Origin: Aurantiacibacter rhizosphaerae
Lineage (GTDB): Bacteria; Pseudomonadota; Alphaproteobacteria; Sphingomonadales; Sphingomonadaceae
DNA length: 64,000 bases
Direction: 5' to 3'
NCBI RefSeq assembly: GCF_009807005.1
Contig: NZ_WUBR01000001.1
Span: forward strand, 186,001 to 250,000
In this document: positions 25,651 through 33,998 of the stretch, piece by piece
How positions within the stretch are numbered: the stretch's first letter is position 1
Layout of the letters: every line of letters starts with the position of its first letter
Made by a program: the position numbers and the translations under genes
Notes under the pieces: generated by a model
The model's input: only the letters and a program-made list of their open reading frames with translations
The model's database searches: none
Told to the model about the DNA's origin: nothing

Positions 25651-26471
25651 AGCATCTCCGCAACAGGGGTGTGCGGGGCGAGATCGACCCGCGCGATATT
25701 GTTTTCGGTGGGGAAGCAGGCCAGCACCAGTGGATCGTGACCGGGGATCAGGTGGTCCAGCGAACCGCCCGCCAACTCCATGACGCGGTTCTGTGCGCGG
25801 GCATACTCGCCCTCGTCGATGAAGATGGGGAAGGGCAGCTTGCGCGTAATATTGGCATAGAGATGCGCGGCATCGCTGGCGAGGACCACGGCCCCGCGCG
25901 CCGTATCGCACACCACCGCCTGCAACCCTGCCGTGTGGCCGGGCACCAGGCGCAAGCCGATGCCGGGGGCGAATTCCGCATCGCCATCGTGAAACACCAC
26001 CTGGTCTGCATAGAGGCGGCGCACCAGTTCGGCGACGGGTTCGCCATCGAAGGGCGCGCGGGTCGGCGCGTCGCAAACATGGCGGCTGGTGGCGAAGGCC
26101 ATTTCGGCGTCCTGCACGTGGAAGCGGGCGTTGGGAAAATCGCCGAGCCCGCCGGCGTGGTCATAATGCAGATGCGTCAGGATCACGTCGGTCACGCCCA
26201 GCCTGTCGATACCTGCATCGCGCAGGCTCTTGCGGATGGGGCGAGTAATCTCGCGCCCGCGTGCGGCGGCGGCCGCTGCGCCAAAGCCGGTATCCACGAT
26301 GACGGGGGGATGCCCCTCGCGGTGGATCGCCCAGACGAAGTAATCCAGCGGCATCGGCAGATCGTGATCGTCCGCCTGGGCGGCAAAGTTCTCCGCCGCA
26401 TTGCGATCGTGCCGGGCGTAACGAATGGCCTGGATCGCCGTGACAGGTGCAGGATTCGCGGGAGCAGCCAC
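25647..26471 (-). CDS. Metallo-beta-lactamase-fold hydrolase, AHL-lactonase-like
   Basis: 274-residue hydrolase with the zinc motif H100-x-H102-x-D104-H105 (LTHLHYDHAGGLGDFP). Further metal ligands are expected from LVPGHTAG, LASDAAH and PGHDP. The order and the string HYDHAGGL-DFPNA-F-VQ resemble AiiA-type N-acyl-homoserine lactonases, so opening of a lactone ring is a fair inference; quorum quenching itself cannot be claimed. It has no signal peptide. It lies 43 bp after the second MBL gene (26515-27417) and is coupled to the dehydrogenase downstream. A lactonase followed by a hydroxy-acid dehydrogenase is a sensible catabolic order. Confidence 0.88.
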   Translation of the reverse strand: MAAPANPAPVTAIQAIRYARHDRNAAENFAAQADDHDLPMPLDYFVWAIHREGHPPVIVDTGFGAAAAAARGREITRPIRKSLRDAGIDRLGVTDVILTHLHYDHAGGLGDFPNARFHVQDAEMAFATSRHVCDAPTRAPFDGEPVAELVRRLYADQVVFHDGDAEFAPGIGLRLVPGHTAGLQAVVCDTARGAVVLASDAAHLYANITRKLPFPIFIDEGEYARAQNRVMELAGGSLDHLIPGHDPLVLACFPTENNIARVDLAPHTPVAEML

Positions 26472-26514
26472 GGTTAACTCAGCTTCGCTTGAGGTATCGG
26501 GGCAAGCTGCTGCG

Positions 26515-27417
26515 TCACCTGTCGGCCACGCCTAGCCCGCGAAACCATGTCTCGCCATCGCTGCCGGTGACGAAGTGGCCCGCAGTCGGCTCAAAGAAAT
26601 GCATGCCCACCACCAGCGTGTCTGTATCCCTGTGCTTGTCGACAAAGGCCTGCCGCGTCTTGCTGCCGGTTTCGCGGTCCATGTCGAAAGTGGCGTGGCG
26701 ATGCGGCATGGCGCATTGCATGGGGTGATGCATCAGGTCGCCCGTGATGACGGCGCGCTCGCCCCGGCTTTCGATCATCACGTGGATGTGGCCGGGCGTG
26801 TGGCCGTGGCTGGGTTCTGCCCGGATGCCGGGCGCGATTTCGTGGTCCGTGTCGATGAATGCCACCAGCCCTGCCGCAATGATGGGGTCCACGCTTTCCA
26901 CCATGTGCTTGTCATCATGGTGATCGTCATGCCGCAGATCGTTCTGCCATGCTTCGTATTCGGTCTTGCCGAACAGGTATCGGGCATTGGGGAAGGTGGG
27001 CTTGAACTCGCCTGTCTCGGAATCCCGATAGGTGTTCCAGCCAACGTGGTCGAAATGCAGGTGGGTGCAGAACACCGTGTCCACATCCTCGCGCGCAATG
27101 CCGAGCGATGCGATGTCTTCGACGAATCCTTCGGGCAAATCGGTGAACACCTCATATTCGCGCTCTCTCCCGGCGCCGATGCAGGTGTCGATCATGATAT
27201 TGCGATCGGGGGTCTGGAGCACGATGGCCTGAAAGTTCATCCGCATGCGCCCCTCCGGCGTGGCATAGTGCGGGTGCAGCCAGTCCAGCGCCTTCACCTC
27301 GTCCGGCGTGGCGTTGGGCATGGCCATGTGGATGTCGTCCTGGAAATCCCAGATCTCCACGATGCGGCTGATCCTCACATCGCCCACCTGCCAGCTCTTG
27401 ATATGTTCCTTGGCCAT
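26515..27417 (-). CDS. Metallo-beta-lactamase-fold hydrolase 2
   Basis: 300-residue hydrolase from ATG 27417, which is preceded by AAAGAGGG on the minus strand; a longer frame reaching 27516 lacks support. The zinc site is H119-x-H121-x-D123-H124 (CTHLHFDHVGWNT), with PSHGHTPGHIH and TGDLMHHP providing the remaining ligands. An insertion rich in His and Asp (LRHDDHHDDKH) lies between the metal motifs. It is only distantly similar to the neighbouring MBL protein, so two different esters, lactones or thioesters are probably hydrolysed. Lies 13 bp after the GMC gene. Confidence 0.86.
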   Translation of the reverse strand: MAKEHIKSWQVGDVRISRIVEIWDFQDDIHMAMPNATPDEVKALDWLHPHYATPEGRMRMNFQAIVLQTPDRNIMIDTCIGAGREREYEVFTDLPEGFVEDIASLGIAREDVDTVFCTHLHFDHVGWNTYRDSETGEFKPTFPNARYLFGKTEYEAWQNDLRHDDHHDDKHMVESVDPIIAAGLVAFIDTDHEIAPGIRAEPSHGHTPGHIHVMIESRGERAVITGDLMHHPMQCAMPHRHATFDMDRETGSKTRQAFVDKHRDTDTLVVGMHFFEPTAGHFVTGSDGETWFRGLGVADR

Positions 27418-27430
27418 GGTCCCTCTTTCC

Positions 27431-29080
27431 CTATTTATACCGCGCGACGCTTTCCGGCGGCAGTTGCGCGGGTTCCAGCGGTGGCTTGCCGAGGATGAAA
27501 TCGGCGCATCGTTCACCGATCATCACGCTGGGCGCATTGGTGTTGCCGCCGATCACGCGGGGCATCACGCTGGCATCGGCCACGCGCAGACCCTTGATGC
27601 CCTTCACCCTCAGCTGCGGATCGACCACGGTGGCGGCATCGGCAGGGTCGCCCATGCGGCACGTGCCCACGGGGTGGTGCACGGTATAGCCTGTCTCGCG
27701 GATATAGGCGTCCCACTGCGCATCGCTCTCAACATCCGGGCCCGGCGCAACTTCGGTGCCCTCATATCGGGCGAACGGCTGGCTGGCGAAGGCTGCGCGC
27801 GATATCTTCAGCGCGCGGATCAGCGGCTTGATATCGTCGGGATGCTCCAGCAGATGGGGATCGATCACCGGCGCTGCGGCGGGGTCCGCCGATCCCAGTC
27901 GCACCGTGCCGCGGCTCTTGGGATAGAGGGCCACCGGGCTGATGGCGTAACCATGGCCCAGCGGGAAGGGCACCTTGGGATTGGTGAGGCGCCGGGCCGG
28001 CTGAAACACGAATTGCACATCGGGCCTTTTCAGCGCGGGATCGGTGCGCAGAAAGGCCACGCTTTCAAACACATTGCCCGCCAGCGGGCCCTTGCGCGTC
28101 AGCAAGTACTGGATGCCGTGCAAAATATCGCGCGGCAGCACCTTCCAGCTGATGCCATAGCTGGTGGTGTCGTCCGTCTCCATATGCATCGGGCTGGCGA
28201 CGTGATCCTGATAATTGCCGCCCACGCCTTCCAGATCGTGCAGCACATCGATGCCGTGATCCTGCAAATGCGCCGCGGGGCCGATGCCTGACAGCATGAG
28301 GATCTGCGGCGTCTGCACCGTGCCTGCGCTAATCACCACTTCGCGGCGGGCGCGGATGATGCTGCCATCCACCAGTTCCACGCCCGTTGCCCGGCCATCC
28401 TCCACGATAATGCGGGCGACCCGCGCACCGGTTTGCATATGCACCTGCCCGCCCGCGATGGCCGGTTTCAGCATGCTGGTGGCGGTGCTTTCGCGCCGTC
28501 CGTCGCGGATCAGGCCCTGCCGCCTGCCATAGCCTTCGGGATCAGGCCCGTTAAAATCCCCGCAGGCGGGATATTGCAGCGATGCCAGCGCATCCATGAA
28601 GGCGTAATTCAGCGGGTTGGGGTTCTCCACCAGCTTGACGTTGATCGGCCCCTGCTTGCCGTGAAACACGCTTTCGGGAAGATCCTCATTATGCTCAGTC
28701 CGGGTGAAATAGGGCAGCACTTCGCGGTAGGACCAGCCTGCGCACCCTGCATCTGCCCAATCATCGTAATCGGTGGGGTGGCCGCGAAAATACACCATCC
28801 CGTTGATCGCGCCCGATCCGCCCACCACGCGCCCGCGCGGCACAGGGATTTCCCTGCCCGCCATGCTCGCCTGCGGCACTGTGGCAAAGCGCCAGTTGGT
28901 TTCCTCCCGCCCGATGGCGGCGGCCACGAAACTGGGAATGTGGATGAAGGGGTGACTGTCAGGCCCGCCTGCTTCCAGCACGCATGTGGTGGAGGTTTCA
29001 TCCTCCCCCAAACGCGCGGCAAGCGCAGCACCGGCGGAACCGGCGCCGATGACGACGAAATCGAACTCTCCTGCGCTCAT
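27431..29080 (-). CDS. GMC-family FAD oxidoreductase (choline-dehydrogenase-like)
   Basis: 549-residue alcohol dehydrogenase/oxidase. FAD binding is shown by FVVIGAGSAGAALAARL (residues 8-24) and the GMC signatures PRGRVVGGSGAINGMVYFRG and VISAGTVQTPQILMLSGIG. The active-site pair lies in TVHHPVGTCRMG and GGNTNAPSVMIGERCAD. The choline-dehydrogenase-like branch oxidises many primary alcohols, so choline should not be assumed. It is the first gene of the minus-strand operon; GGGAGAGG sits 10 bp before the ATG, and the 14-bp palindrome lies directly upstream. Confidence 0.93.
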   Translation of the reverse strand: MSAGEFDFVVIGAGSAGAALAARLGEDETSTTCVLEAGGPDSHPFIHIPSFVAAAIGREETNWRFATVPQASMAGREIPVPRGRVVGGSGAINGMVYFRGHPTDYDDWADAGCAGWSYREVLPYFTRTEHNEDLPESVFHGKQGPINVKLVENPNPLNYAFMDALASLQYPACGDFNGPDPEGYGRRQGLIRDGRRESTATSMLKPAIAGGQVHMQTGARVARIIVEDGRATGVELVDGSIIRARREVVISAGTVQTPQILMLSGIGPAAHLQDHGIDVLHDLEGVGGNYQDHVASPMHMETDDTTSYGISWKVLPRDILHGIQYLLTRKGPLAGNVFESVAFLRTDPALKRPDVQFVFQPARRLTNPKVPFPLGHGYAISPVALYPKSRGTVRLGSADPAAAPVIDPHLLEHPDDIKPLIRALKISRAAFASQPFARYEGTEVAPGPDVESDAQWDAYIRETGYTVHHPVGTCRMGDPADAATVVDPQLRVKGIKGLRVADASVMPRVIGGNTNAPSVMIGERCADFILGKPPLEPAQLPPESVARYK

Positions 29081-29097
29081 ATATCCGGCGCCTCTCC

Positions 29098-29111
29098 CTA
29101 ACGATCGTTAG
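29098..29111. promoter_or_regulatory. Palindromic operator, copy 2 (CTAACGATCGTTAG)
   Basis: Exact second copy of the palindrome at 17208-17221, centred 24 bp upstream of the GMC gene start on the minus strand. Identity with copy 1 continues for AGT on the same side (17 bases in total). The two copies precede the first genes of the two halves of the catabolic cluster, which read toward each other, so both operons probably answer to one trans-encoded regulator. Confidence 0.72.
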
Positions 29112-29198
29112 AGTGCGCGAGGTGGGGGGTGAAACGCAAGAGCCAATTGGCAATTGATACACGCAAGGCTAGGCAGCGCGTGGTTGTTACCGTGGAAA

Positions 29199-29284
29199 GC
29201 GGGCGTGGCGGAATGGTAGACGCCGGGGACTTAAAATCCCCTGTCCTTTGTGACGTGCGGGTTCGAGTCCCGCCGCCCGCACCA
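29199..29284 (+). tRNA. tRNA-Leu (anticodon UAA)
   Basis: 86-nt gene including the encoded CCA (29282-29284). The acceptor arms GCGGGCG and CGCCCGC pair perfectly. The anticodon stem GGGGA/TCCCC encloses the loop CTTAAAA (anticodon TAA), a long class II variable arm follows, and the T arm is GCGGGTTCGAGTCCCGC. The long variable arm and anticodon establish leucine. Confidence 0.96.
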
Positions 29285-29332
29285 GGCATGAATTACAAAT
29301 TACACGTATCTGCTGCATCGCTGGATCAGCTG

Positions 29333-29370
29333 AAACCTGCCAGTTGGTTAACCAACTGGTGCAGGGTTTT
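29333..29370 (+). terminator. Terminator of tRNA-Leu
   Basis: CAGTTGG-TTAA-CCAACTG (29341-29358) extended by AAACCTGC / GCAGG with a two-base bulge, followed by GTTTT at 29366-29370, about 50 bp after the tRNA. The core is a perfect 18-bp palindrome. The remaining 29371-29475 holds the promoter region of the PilZ gene; no other feature seen. Confidence 0.8.
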
Positions 29371-29475
29371 GCGCATATCCATCTCATACTTCCCGCAAGG
29401 ACACAGCGATAGGACTTAGGCTTGTTACACAAGGGTTTGGCCGTGGTGGGCCAGTCTTGCAGTTTGGGGAGTCGT

Positions 29476-30105
29476 ATGCAGAACGCCTTGAAATTCGGTG
29501 CAGCGCCTCGACGGGCTGTCGGCGCGCCTTACGGCGAAGTCGAACAGCGCATTGCAGAGCGTTTCACACTGCTGATCCGCGCGGCAAAGCTGGTGACCGA
29601 CAGCGGCGAATTTCTGTGCGTCATTCGCGACGTATCCGAAACCGGCATCAGCGTGCGCATCTTTCACAGGCTGCCCGATACCCATCGCATCTTCGTGGAA
29701 TTGCAGAACGGGGATGGATATGAAGTCGATCTGGTGTGGCAGGATGAAGACCGCGCAGGCTTCCGCTTTGCCGATGATGTGAACATCATGCGGATCATCG
29801 AGATGCCCAGCAGTTTCACCAAGCGCGCGATTCGTCTCAACCTTGCGGCGCGGGCATCGGTGGTGACGCTGGAAGGCCGTAGCGAGATCGTGGAGATTAC
29901 CGATCTTTCGCAGCAGGGCGCGAAGATCACCTGTTCCTGCCAGTTCGCGATAGACGAGCGGGTGAAGATTTCGGCAGATGGCCTGCCCGAAACCTATGCC
30001 AAGGTGCGCTGGCGCAAGGATGGCAGCTGCGGCCTGATATTCGAAGATACCTATCAATATGGCGATCTGGCCCGGATTGCAGAGCATTTGCAGCGCGCCG
30101 GATAA
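29476..30105 (+). CDS. Tandem PilZ domain protein
   Basis: 209-residue protein with two successive PilZ-like halves. The first is about residues 20-105 (AERFTLLIRAA, VIRDVSETGISVRI, GFRFADD). The second is about 115-205 (KRAIRLNLAARASVV, EITDLSQQGAKIT, CGLIFED). Both keep the D-x-S-x-x-G element of the c-di-GMP site, but only the second keeps a clear RxxxR-like arginine pair, so one half may be a structural or degenerate copy. It would relay cyclic-di-GMP to surface or motility functions. ATG 29476 is preceded by GGGGAG at 29466-29471; an in-frame TTG at 29422 is less likely. It stands just upstream of envelope-glycan genes. Confidence 0.85.
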   Translation: MQNALKFGAAPRRAVGAPYGEVEQRIAERFTLLIRAAKLVTDSGEFLCVIRDVSETGISVRIFHRLPDTHRIFVELQNGDGYEVDLVWQDEDRAGFRFADDVNIMRIIEMPSSFTKRAIRLNLAARASVVTLEGRSEIVEITDLSQQGAKITCSCQFAIDERVKISADGLPETYAKVRWRKDGSCGLIFEDTYQYGDLARIAEHLQRAG

Positions 30106-30196
30106 TCGCTTCCGGCTGGCCTGCGGGCATGGCGCGTTAACCACCCCATAACCATTTTCCTTCACTCCCGGTCAGGACGGAAAGCCGGGGGCACGA

Positions 30197-31810
30197 ATGC
30201 GAAATTCCACAGCAGGCAACGCGCAAGAGATCACGGTAGACGTGGCGATCATCGGGGCCGGTCCTGCGGGATTGACGGCGGGATACCTGCTGACGAAGCA
30301 GGGCAAGAGCGTTGCCATCATCGAGAAGGACAAGACCTATGTCGGCGGCATCAGCCGCACGGTGGAACACGATGGCTATCGCTTCGATATCGGCGGCCAC
30401 CGCTTCTTTTCCAAAAGCGCCGCCGTGGTGGACTTGTGGAACGAGATCCTGCCCGACGATTTCATCCAGCGCCCGCGCATGAGCCGCATCTATTACGAGG
30501 GCAAGTTCTACTCCTATCCCCTGCGCGCGTTCGAGGCGTTGTGGAACCTGGGCCTGTGGCGCAGCGCCATGTGCATGTTGAGCTATGCCAAGGCCAAGGT
30601 TCTGCCCAAGCGCGAAATCCGCAGTTTCGAGGATTGGACCAGCAACCAGTTCGGCAAGAAGCTGTATTCCATTTTCTTCAAGACCTACACCGAGAAGGTG
30701 TGGGGCATGCCCTGTGACGAGATGAGCGCCGACTGGGCCGCGCAGCGGATCAAGGGCCTTTCGCTGTGGGGCGCGGTGGTTGACGGGCTGAAGCGTTCGC
30801 TGGGTCTCAACAAGCTGAACGATGGCAGCGGTTCGCAGGCAAAGACGCTGCTGGAAACCTTCCGCTATCCGCGCCTTGGCCCCGGCATGATGTGGGAAGC
30901 CGCGCGTGACAAGATCGAGGCGACGGGCAAGGGGCAGGTCATCATGGGCCATGCGCTGGAACAGCTTGCTGCCGATGGGCAAGGCGGCTGGCGGATGACG
31001 GCCAGCGCCGAAGACGGCGGCAAGGTGGTGATCCGTGCGAAGGATGCCATCAGCAGCGCGCCCATGCGCCAGCTGGCCGCCCGCATGCACCCGCTGCCCG
31101 AAACGACGCTGGAAGCCAGCAATCTGAAATACCGCGATTTCCTGACCGTGGCCCTGATGATCAAGTCGGAAGACCTGTTCCCCGACAATTGGATCTACAT
31201 CCACGACAGCAAGGTGCAGGTTGGCCGCGTGCAGAACTTCCGCAGCTGGTCGCCCGAAATGGTGCCCGATGCCGATGTTGCCTGCGTGGGCCTCGAATAC
31301 TTCTGCTTTGAAGGCGACGGGCTGTGGTCGATGGCGGATGATGATCTGGTGGAACTGGCGAAGAAGGAGATGGATATCCTCGGCCTCGTCAGCCCGGACA
31401 AGGTTATCGGCGGCGCCGTGGTGCGGCAGGAAAAGGCCTATCCCGTTTATGACGAGGATTATGCCGCCAATGTCGATGCCATGCGCGCCGAACTGGAAGA
31501 GAAATACCCGACGCTGCACCTGGTGGGCCGCAACGGCATGCACCGTTACAACAACCAGGATCACGCCATGATGACCGCCATGCTGACGGTGGAGAACATC
31601 ATCGCCGGCACACGCGTTTACGACACCTGGTGCGTCAATGAAGACGCAGAATATCACGAGGCCGGAGACGAGGGCGCGCAGAAGAGCCTGCCCGATGGCC
31701 GCAAACAGGTTTCGGCAGATCAGGCCGCAGCGCTATCCTCCGTCCGCGATGTGCCAGAGCGCGTTTCGGGCAGTACGCCTGACGATAAGCCTGCTCGCGA
31801 AGCTGCCTAA
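30197..31810 (+). CDS. FAD-dependent oxidoreductase, UDP-galactopyranose-mutase/HemY-like
   Basis: 537-residue flavoprotein. The N-terminal FAD motif is VAIIGAGPAGLTAGYLL (about residues 16-32), with IIEKDKTYVGGISRT and YRFDIGGHRFFSKS as in the amine-oxidase / UDP-galactopyranose mutase-like group, and a C-terminal sequence including GRNGMHRYNNQDHAM. The branch occurs with glycosyltransferases and GtrA proteins in polysaccharide loci, as here. The substrate is unknown; conversion of a nucleotide- or lipid-linked sugar is inferred from context only. It is followed after 3 bp by GtrA. The last 40 residues are low-complexity and charged. Confidence 0.82.
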   Translation: MRNSTAGNAQEITVDVAIIGAGPAGLTAGYLLTKQGKSVAIIEKDKTYVGGISRTVEHDGYRFDIGGHRFFSKSAAVVDLWNEILPDDFIQRPRMSRIYYEGKFYSYPLRAFEALWNLGLWRSAMCMLSYAKAKVLPKREIRSFEDWTSNQFGKKLYSIFFKTYTEKVWGMPCDEMSADWAAQRIKGLSLWGAVVDGLKRSLGLNKLNDGSGSQAKTLLETFRYPRLGPGMMWEAARDKIEATGKGQVIMGHALEQLAADGQGGWRMTASAEDGGKVVIRAKDAISSAPMRQLAARMHPLPETTLEASNLKYRDFLTVALMIKSEDLFPDNWIYIHDSKVQVGRVQNFRSWSPEMVPDADVACVGLEYFCFEGDGLWSMADDDLVELAKKEMDILGLVSPDKVIGGAVVRQEKAYPVYDEDYAANVDAMRAELEEKYPTLHLVGRNGMHRYNNQDHAMMTAMLTVENIIAGTRVYDTWCVNEDAEYHEAGDEGAQKSLPDGRKQVSADQAAALSSVRDVPERVSGSTPDDKPAREAA

Positions 31811-31813
31811 TAG

Positions 31814-32215
31814 ATGACGGCGCTGATCTCCCGGCTGACGGATATCCGGCTTATCCGCTATGTGCTGGCCAGCATTGGCGCACTGGCGGTGGATGTCGGC
31901 ACCTTTCTGGCGCTGCTATCGGTGGGCATGTGGGCCACCGGCGCCTCCGCCATCGGATACTGCCTGGGCATCGCTGCGCATTGGCTGATGAGCAGCCGCG
32001 CGGTTTTCATCGGCAATGTCGCCGCACCCGGCGCCGCGCGCACCCGGCAAAAGGCGCTGTTCGTCATATCCGCCCTTATTGGCCTGGCCATCACCACTGC
32101 CATCGTGTGGACGGGCGACAACAGCGGCATCGACCCGCGCATTGCCAAGGTCATCGCCATCGCCATAAGCTTTTTCGCCACATGGATCCTGCGCAGCCGC
32201 GTGGTATTCCGCTAG
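31814..32215 (+). CDS. GtrA family membrane protein
   Basis: 133-residue protein with four hydrophobic segments in the GtrA pattern. It opens with LIRYVLASIGALAVDVGTFLALL and ends IAKVIAIAISFFATWILRSRVVFR, the usual C-terminal FxxxxxxRxxVF arrangement. GtrA proteins help move polyprenyl-phosphate-linked sugars across the inner membrane for glycan modification. It lies 3 bp after the FAD oxidoreductase and 12 bp before the polytopic glycosyltransferase-like gene, forming one transcription unit. Confidence 0.92.
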   Translation: MTALISRLTDIRLIRYVLASIGALAVDVGTFLALLSVGMWATGASAIGYCLGIAAHWLMSSRAVFIGNVAAPGAARTRQKALFVISALIGLAITTAIVWTGDNSGIDPRIAKVIAIAISFFATWILRSRVVFR

Positions 32216-32227
32216 GGACTGCTCCCC

Positions 32228-33976
32228 ATGGGTGAGCGCATTTTTCACTGGCACCACTTTGTGCGCACGGTGTGGGCCGTGCTGGCCGTGTGGCTGGCCT
32301 ATGGCCTGATCCGTTTGGCGATACAGCCCATGCTGGGGTGGGAGCCTGTCGGCCCCGATGACTGGACCCGGCTGCTGCAAGTGCGCAACTGGCTGGATGG
32401 GCAGGGCTTTTGGGACGTCACCCAATATCGCATGAACCCGCCCGAGGGGTTCTCCATGCACTGGTCGCGGCTGGTGGATATGCCGCTGGCGCTGCTTGCG
32501 CTGATGTTTGGAGAGACGGCGGCCATGGCCCTGGTGCCGCTGGTGTGGCTGCTGCCCGCCCTGCTGGCCCTGCGCGCCATCATGCTGCGGCTGCAATTTA
32601 CCCCGCTGGCCATGGCTTTCGGCCTTGTCATCCTGCCGCTGTTCCCCCTGCTGCCGGGCAATTTCGCACCGATGCGAATAGACCATCACGCGCCACAAGC
32701 CGTGCTGGCACTGGTGTGCGCGGCGCTGCTGATCCGCACCAGCCGATGGAGCGCGGTGGTGTGCGGCATTTGCGCCGCGGCCTGGGTGGTGATCTCTCTG
32801 GAAGGGTTGCCGCTGGTGGCCGTGCTGGCCGGGTTGTACGGCCTGCGATACTGGCTGAACCGGCAGAGCCTGCTGCCGTGGTTCCTTGGGTCGCTGGCGA
32901 TTGCCTCTGCCGCATTGTCTCTCACCACGCGCGGACCGGTGGAGGCGTTGTACTGCGACATCCTGCTGCCCGGCCACATGATCACCTTTGCCGCCGCTGC
33001 CGTGATTTCAGCGATCATTCCATTCTTGCCGTGGCAGGACAGGGCGCCAGTGCGCCTTGCTGCATTGGCAGGCATGGGGGCGGTGTGCCTGATCATGGCT
33101 GCCAGCCTGCTTGGCCCCTGCGCCACCAATCCGATGGCAGAGCTGGAGCCGGTGCTGCAGACATACTGGCATGGCTATATCGCGGAAGGCCTGCCGATCT
33201 GGCGGCAGCCCGTCTCCGTCGCGCTGATGCTGCTGTGGACCGTGGCGATCATCGCTTTCGGCTGGTGGCGGGCGCGTGGCAGCGGCCTCTTCCGGCCACA
33301 GGGCGCAGAACCTGCTGTCAGCACGCTATATGCCCTGTTTGCTCTGGCCGCAGGCGGATATTCGCTGCTGGTGATGCGCGAAGGGGTGGTTGCGCAATTG
33401 CTGGCCATTCCCTTTGCCGCACTACTGCTGGCTGAATTTCTGCCAAGGGCGCGCGCAATCACAGCGCCATTGCCGCGCATCCTGGCAACGCTGGCGGCCG
33501 TGGGGTTGACGACGCCCCTGTTCGCCAGCGCCTTTGCAAAACCGCTGGACCAGAAATTTCCCGTGGCCACCATGGCACCCGATGTCATTGCCCTCAGGCA
33601 GCCGGGGGAATGCCGGTATGACAGTCTGGCCGATCTACCCGCCGGACTGGTGCTGGCCCCGCTGGACGCCGGGCCGGAGATCTTGGGGAAGAGCAACCAT
33701 ACGATCGTCGCCGCAAGCTATCATCGCAACCAGCGGCCCATGGCCGATGTGCTGTCCGCGCTGATCGGGCCTGTCGAAAACGCACGTGCCACCATAGCGC
33801 TCTATGATGCGGAATATGTCGTCATCTGCGGCGCGGCGCCCGATGTTGCGCTCTATCGCACGGCCAATGCCGATAATTTCGCCAATGCGCTGGTATCGGG
33901 CAAGGTGCCGCGCTGGCTGGAACGGCTTGACGCAGCGAGCGAAGGCCCGCTGCAGGTCTACCGCGTTATCCGTTAG
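32228..33976 (+). CDS. Polytopic GT-C-like glycosyltransferase (putative)
   Basis: 582-residue inner-membrane protein with about a dozen hydrophobic segments in the first 430 residues and a soluble C-terminal region. An acidic pair Asp44-Asp45 in VGPDDWTRLL lies in the first external loop, followed by YRMNPPEGFSMHWSRLVDMP, and a second motif RIDHHAPQ (151-158) fits the DxD/DHH-like signatures of GT-C enzymes that use polyprenyl-phosphate sugars. No close family name can be given by eye. With GtrA and an FAD oxidoreductase in the same unit, transfer of a lipid-linked sugar to an envelope acceptor is inferred. Confidence 0.7.
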   Translation: MGERIFHWHHFVRTVWAVLAVWLAYGLIRLAIQPMLGWEPVGPDDWTRLLQVRNWLDGQGFWDVTQYRMNPPEGFSMHWSRLVDMPLALLALMFGETAAMALVPLVWLLPALLALRAIMLRLQFTPLAMAFGLVILPLFPLLPGNFAPMRIDHHAPQAVLALVCAALLIRTSRWSAVVCGICAAAWVVISLEGLPLVAVLAGLYGLRYWLNRQSLLPWFLGSLAIASAALSLTTRGPVEALYCDILLPGHMITFAAAAVISAIIPFLPWQDRAPVRLAALAGMGAVCLIMAASLLGPCATNPMAELEPVLQTYWHGYIAEGLPIWRQPVSVALMLLWTVAIIAFGWWRARGSGLFRPQGAEPAVSTLYALFALAAGGYSLLVMREGVVAQLLAIPFAALLLAEFLPRARAITAPLPRILATLAAVGLTTPLFASAFAKPLDQKFPVATMAPDVIALRQPGECRYDSLADLPAGLVLAPLDAGPEILGKSNHTIVAASYHRNQRPMADVLSALIGPVENARATIALYDAEYVVICGAAPDVALYRTANADNFANALVSGKVPRWLERLDAASEGPLQVYRVIR

Positions 33977-33998
33977 GGGTGTGAACCCGGCCCCTGCG

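Noticed and set aside
25647-26471. Quorum-quenching AHL lactonase
   Set aside because: The motif order is similar to AiiA, but context is catabolic and the HxHxDH site is shared by many lactone and ester hydrolases; function in quorum quenching cannot be claimed.
29199-29284. tRNA-Leu as an attachment site for a genomic island covering the catabolic locus
   Set aside because: No integrase gene and no repeated tRNA 3' end were seen on the other side of the locus; base composition does not shift visibly.
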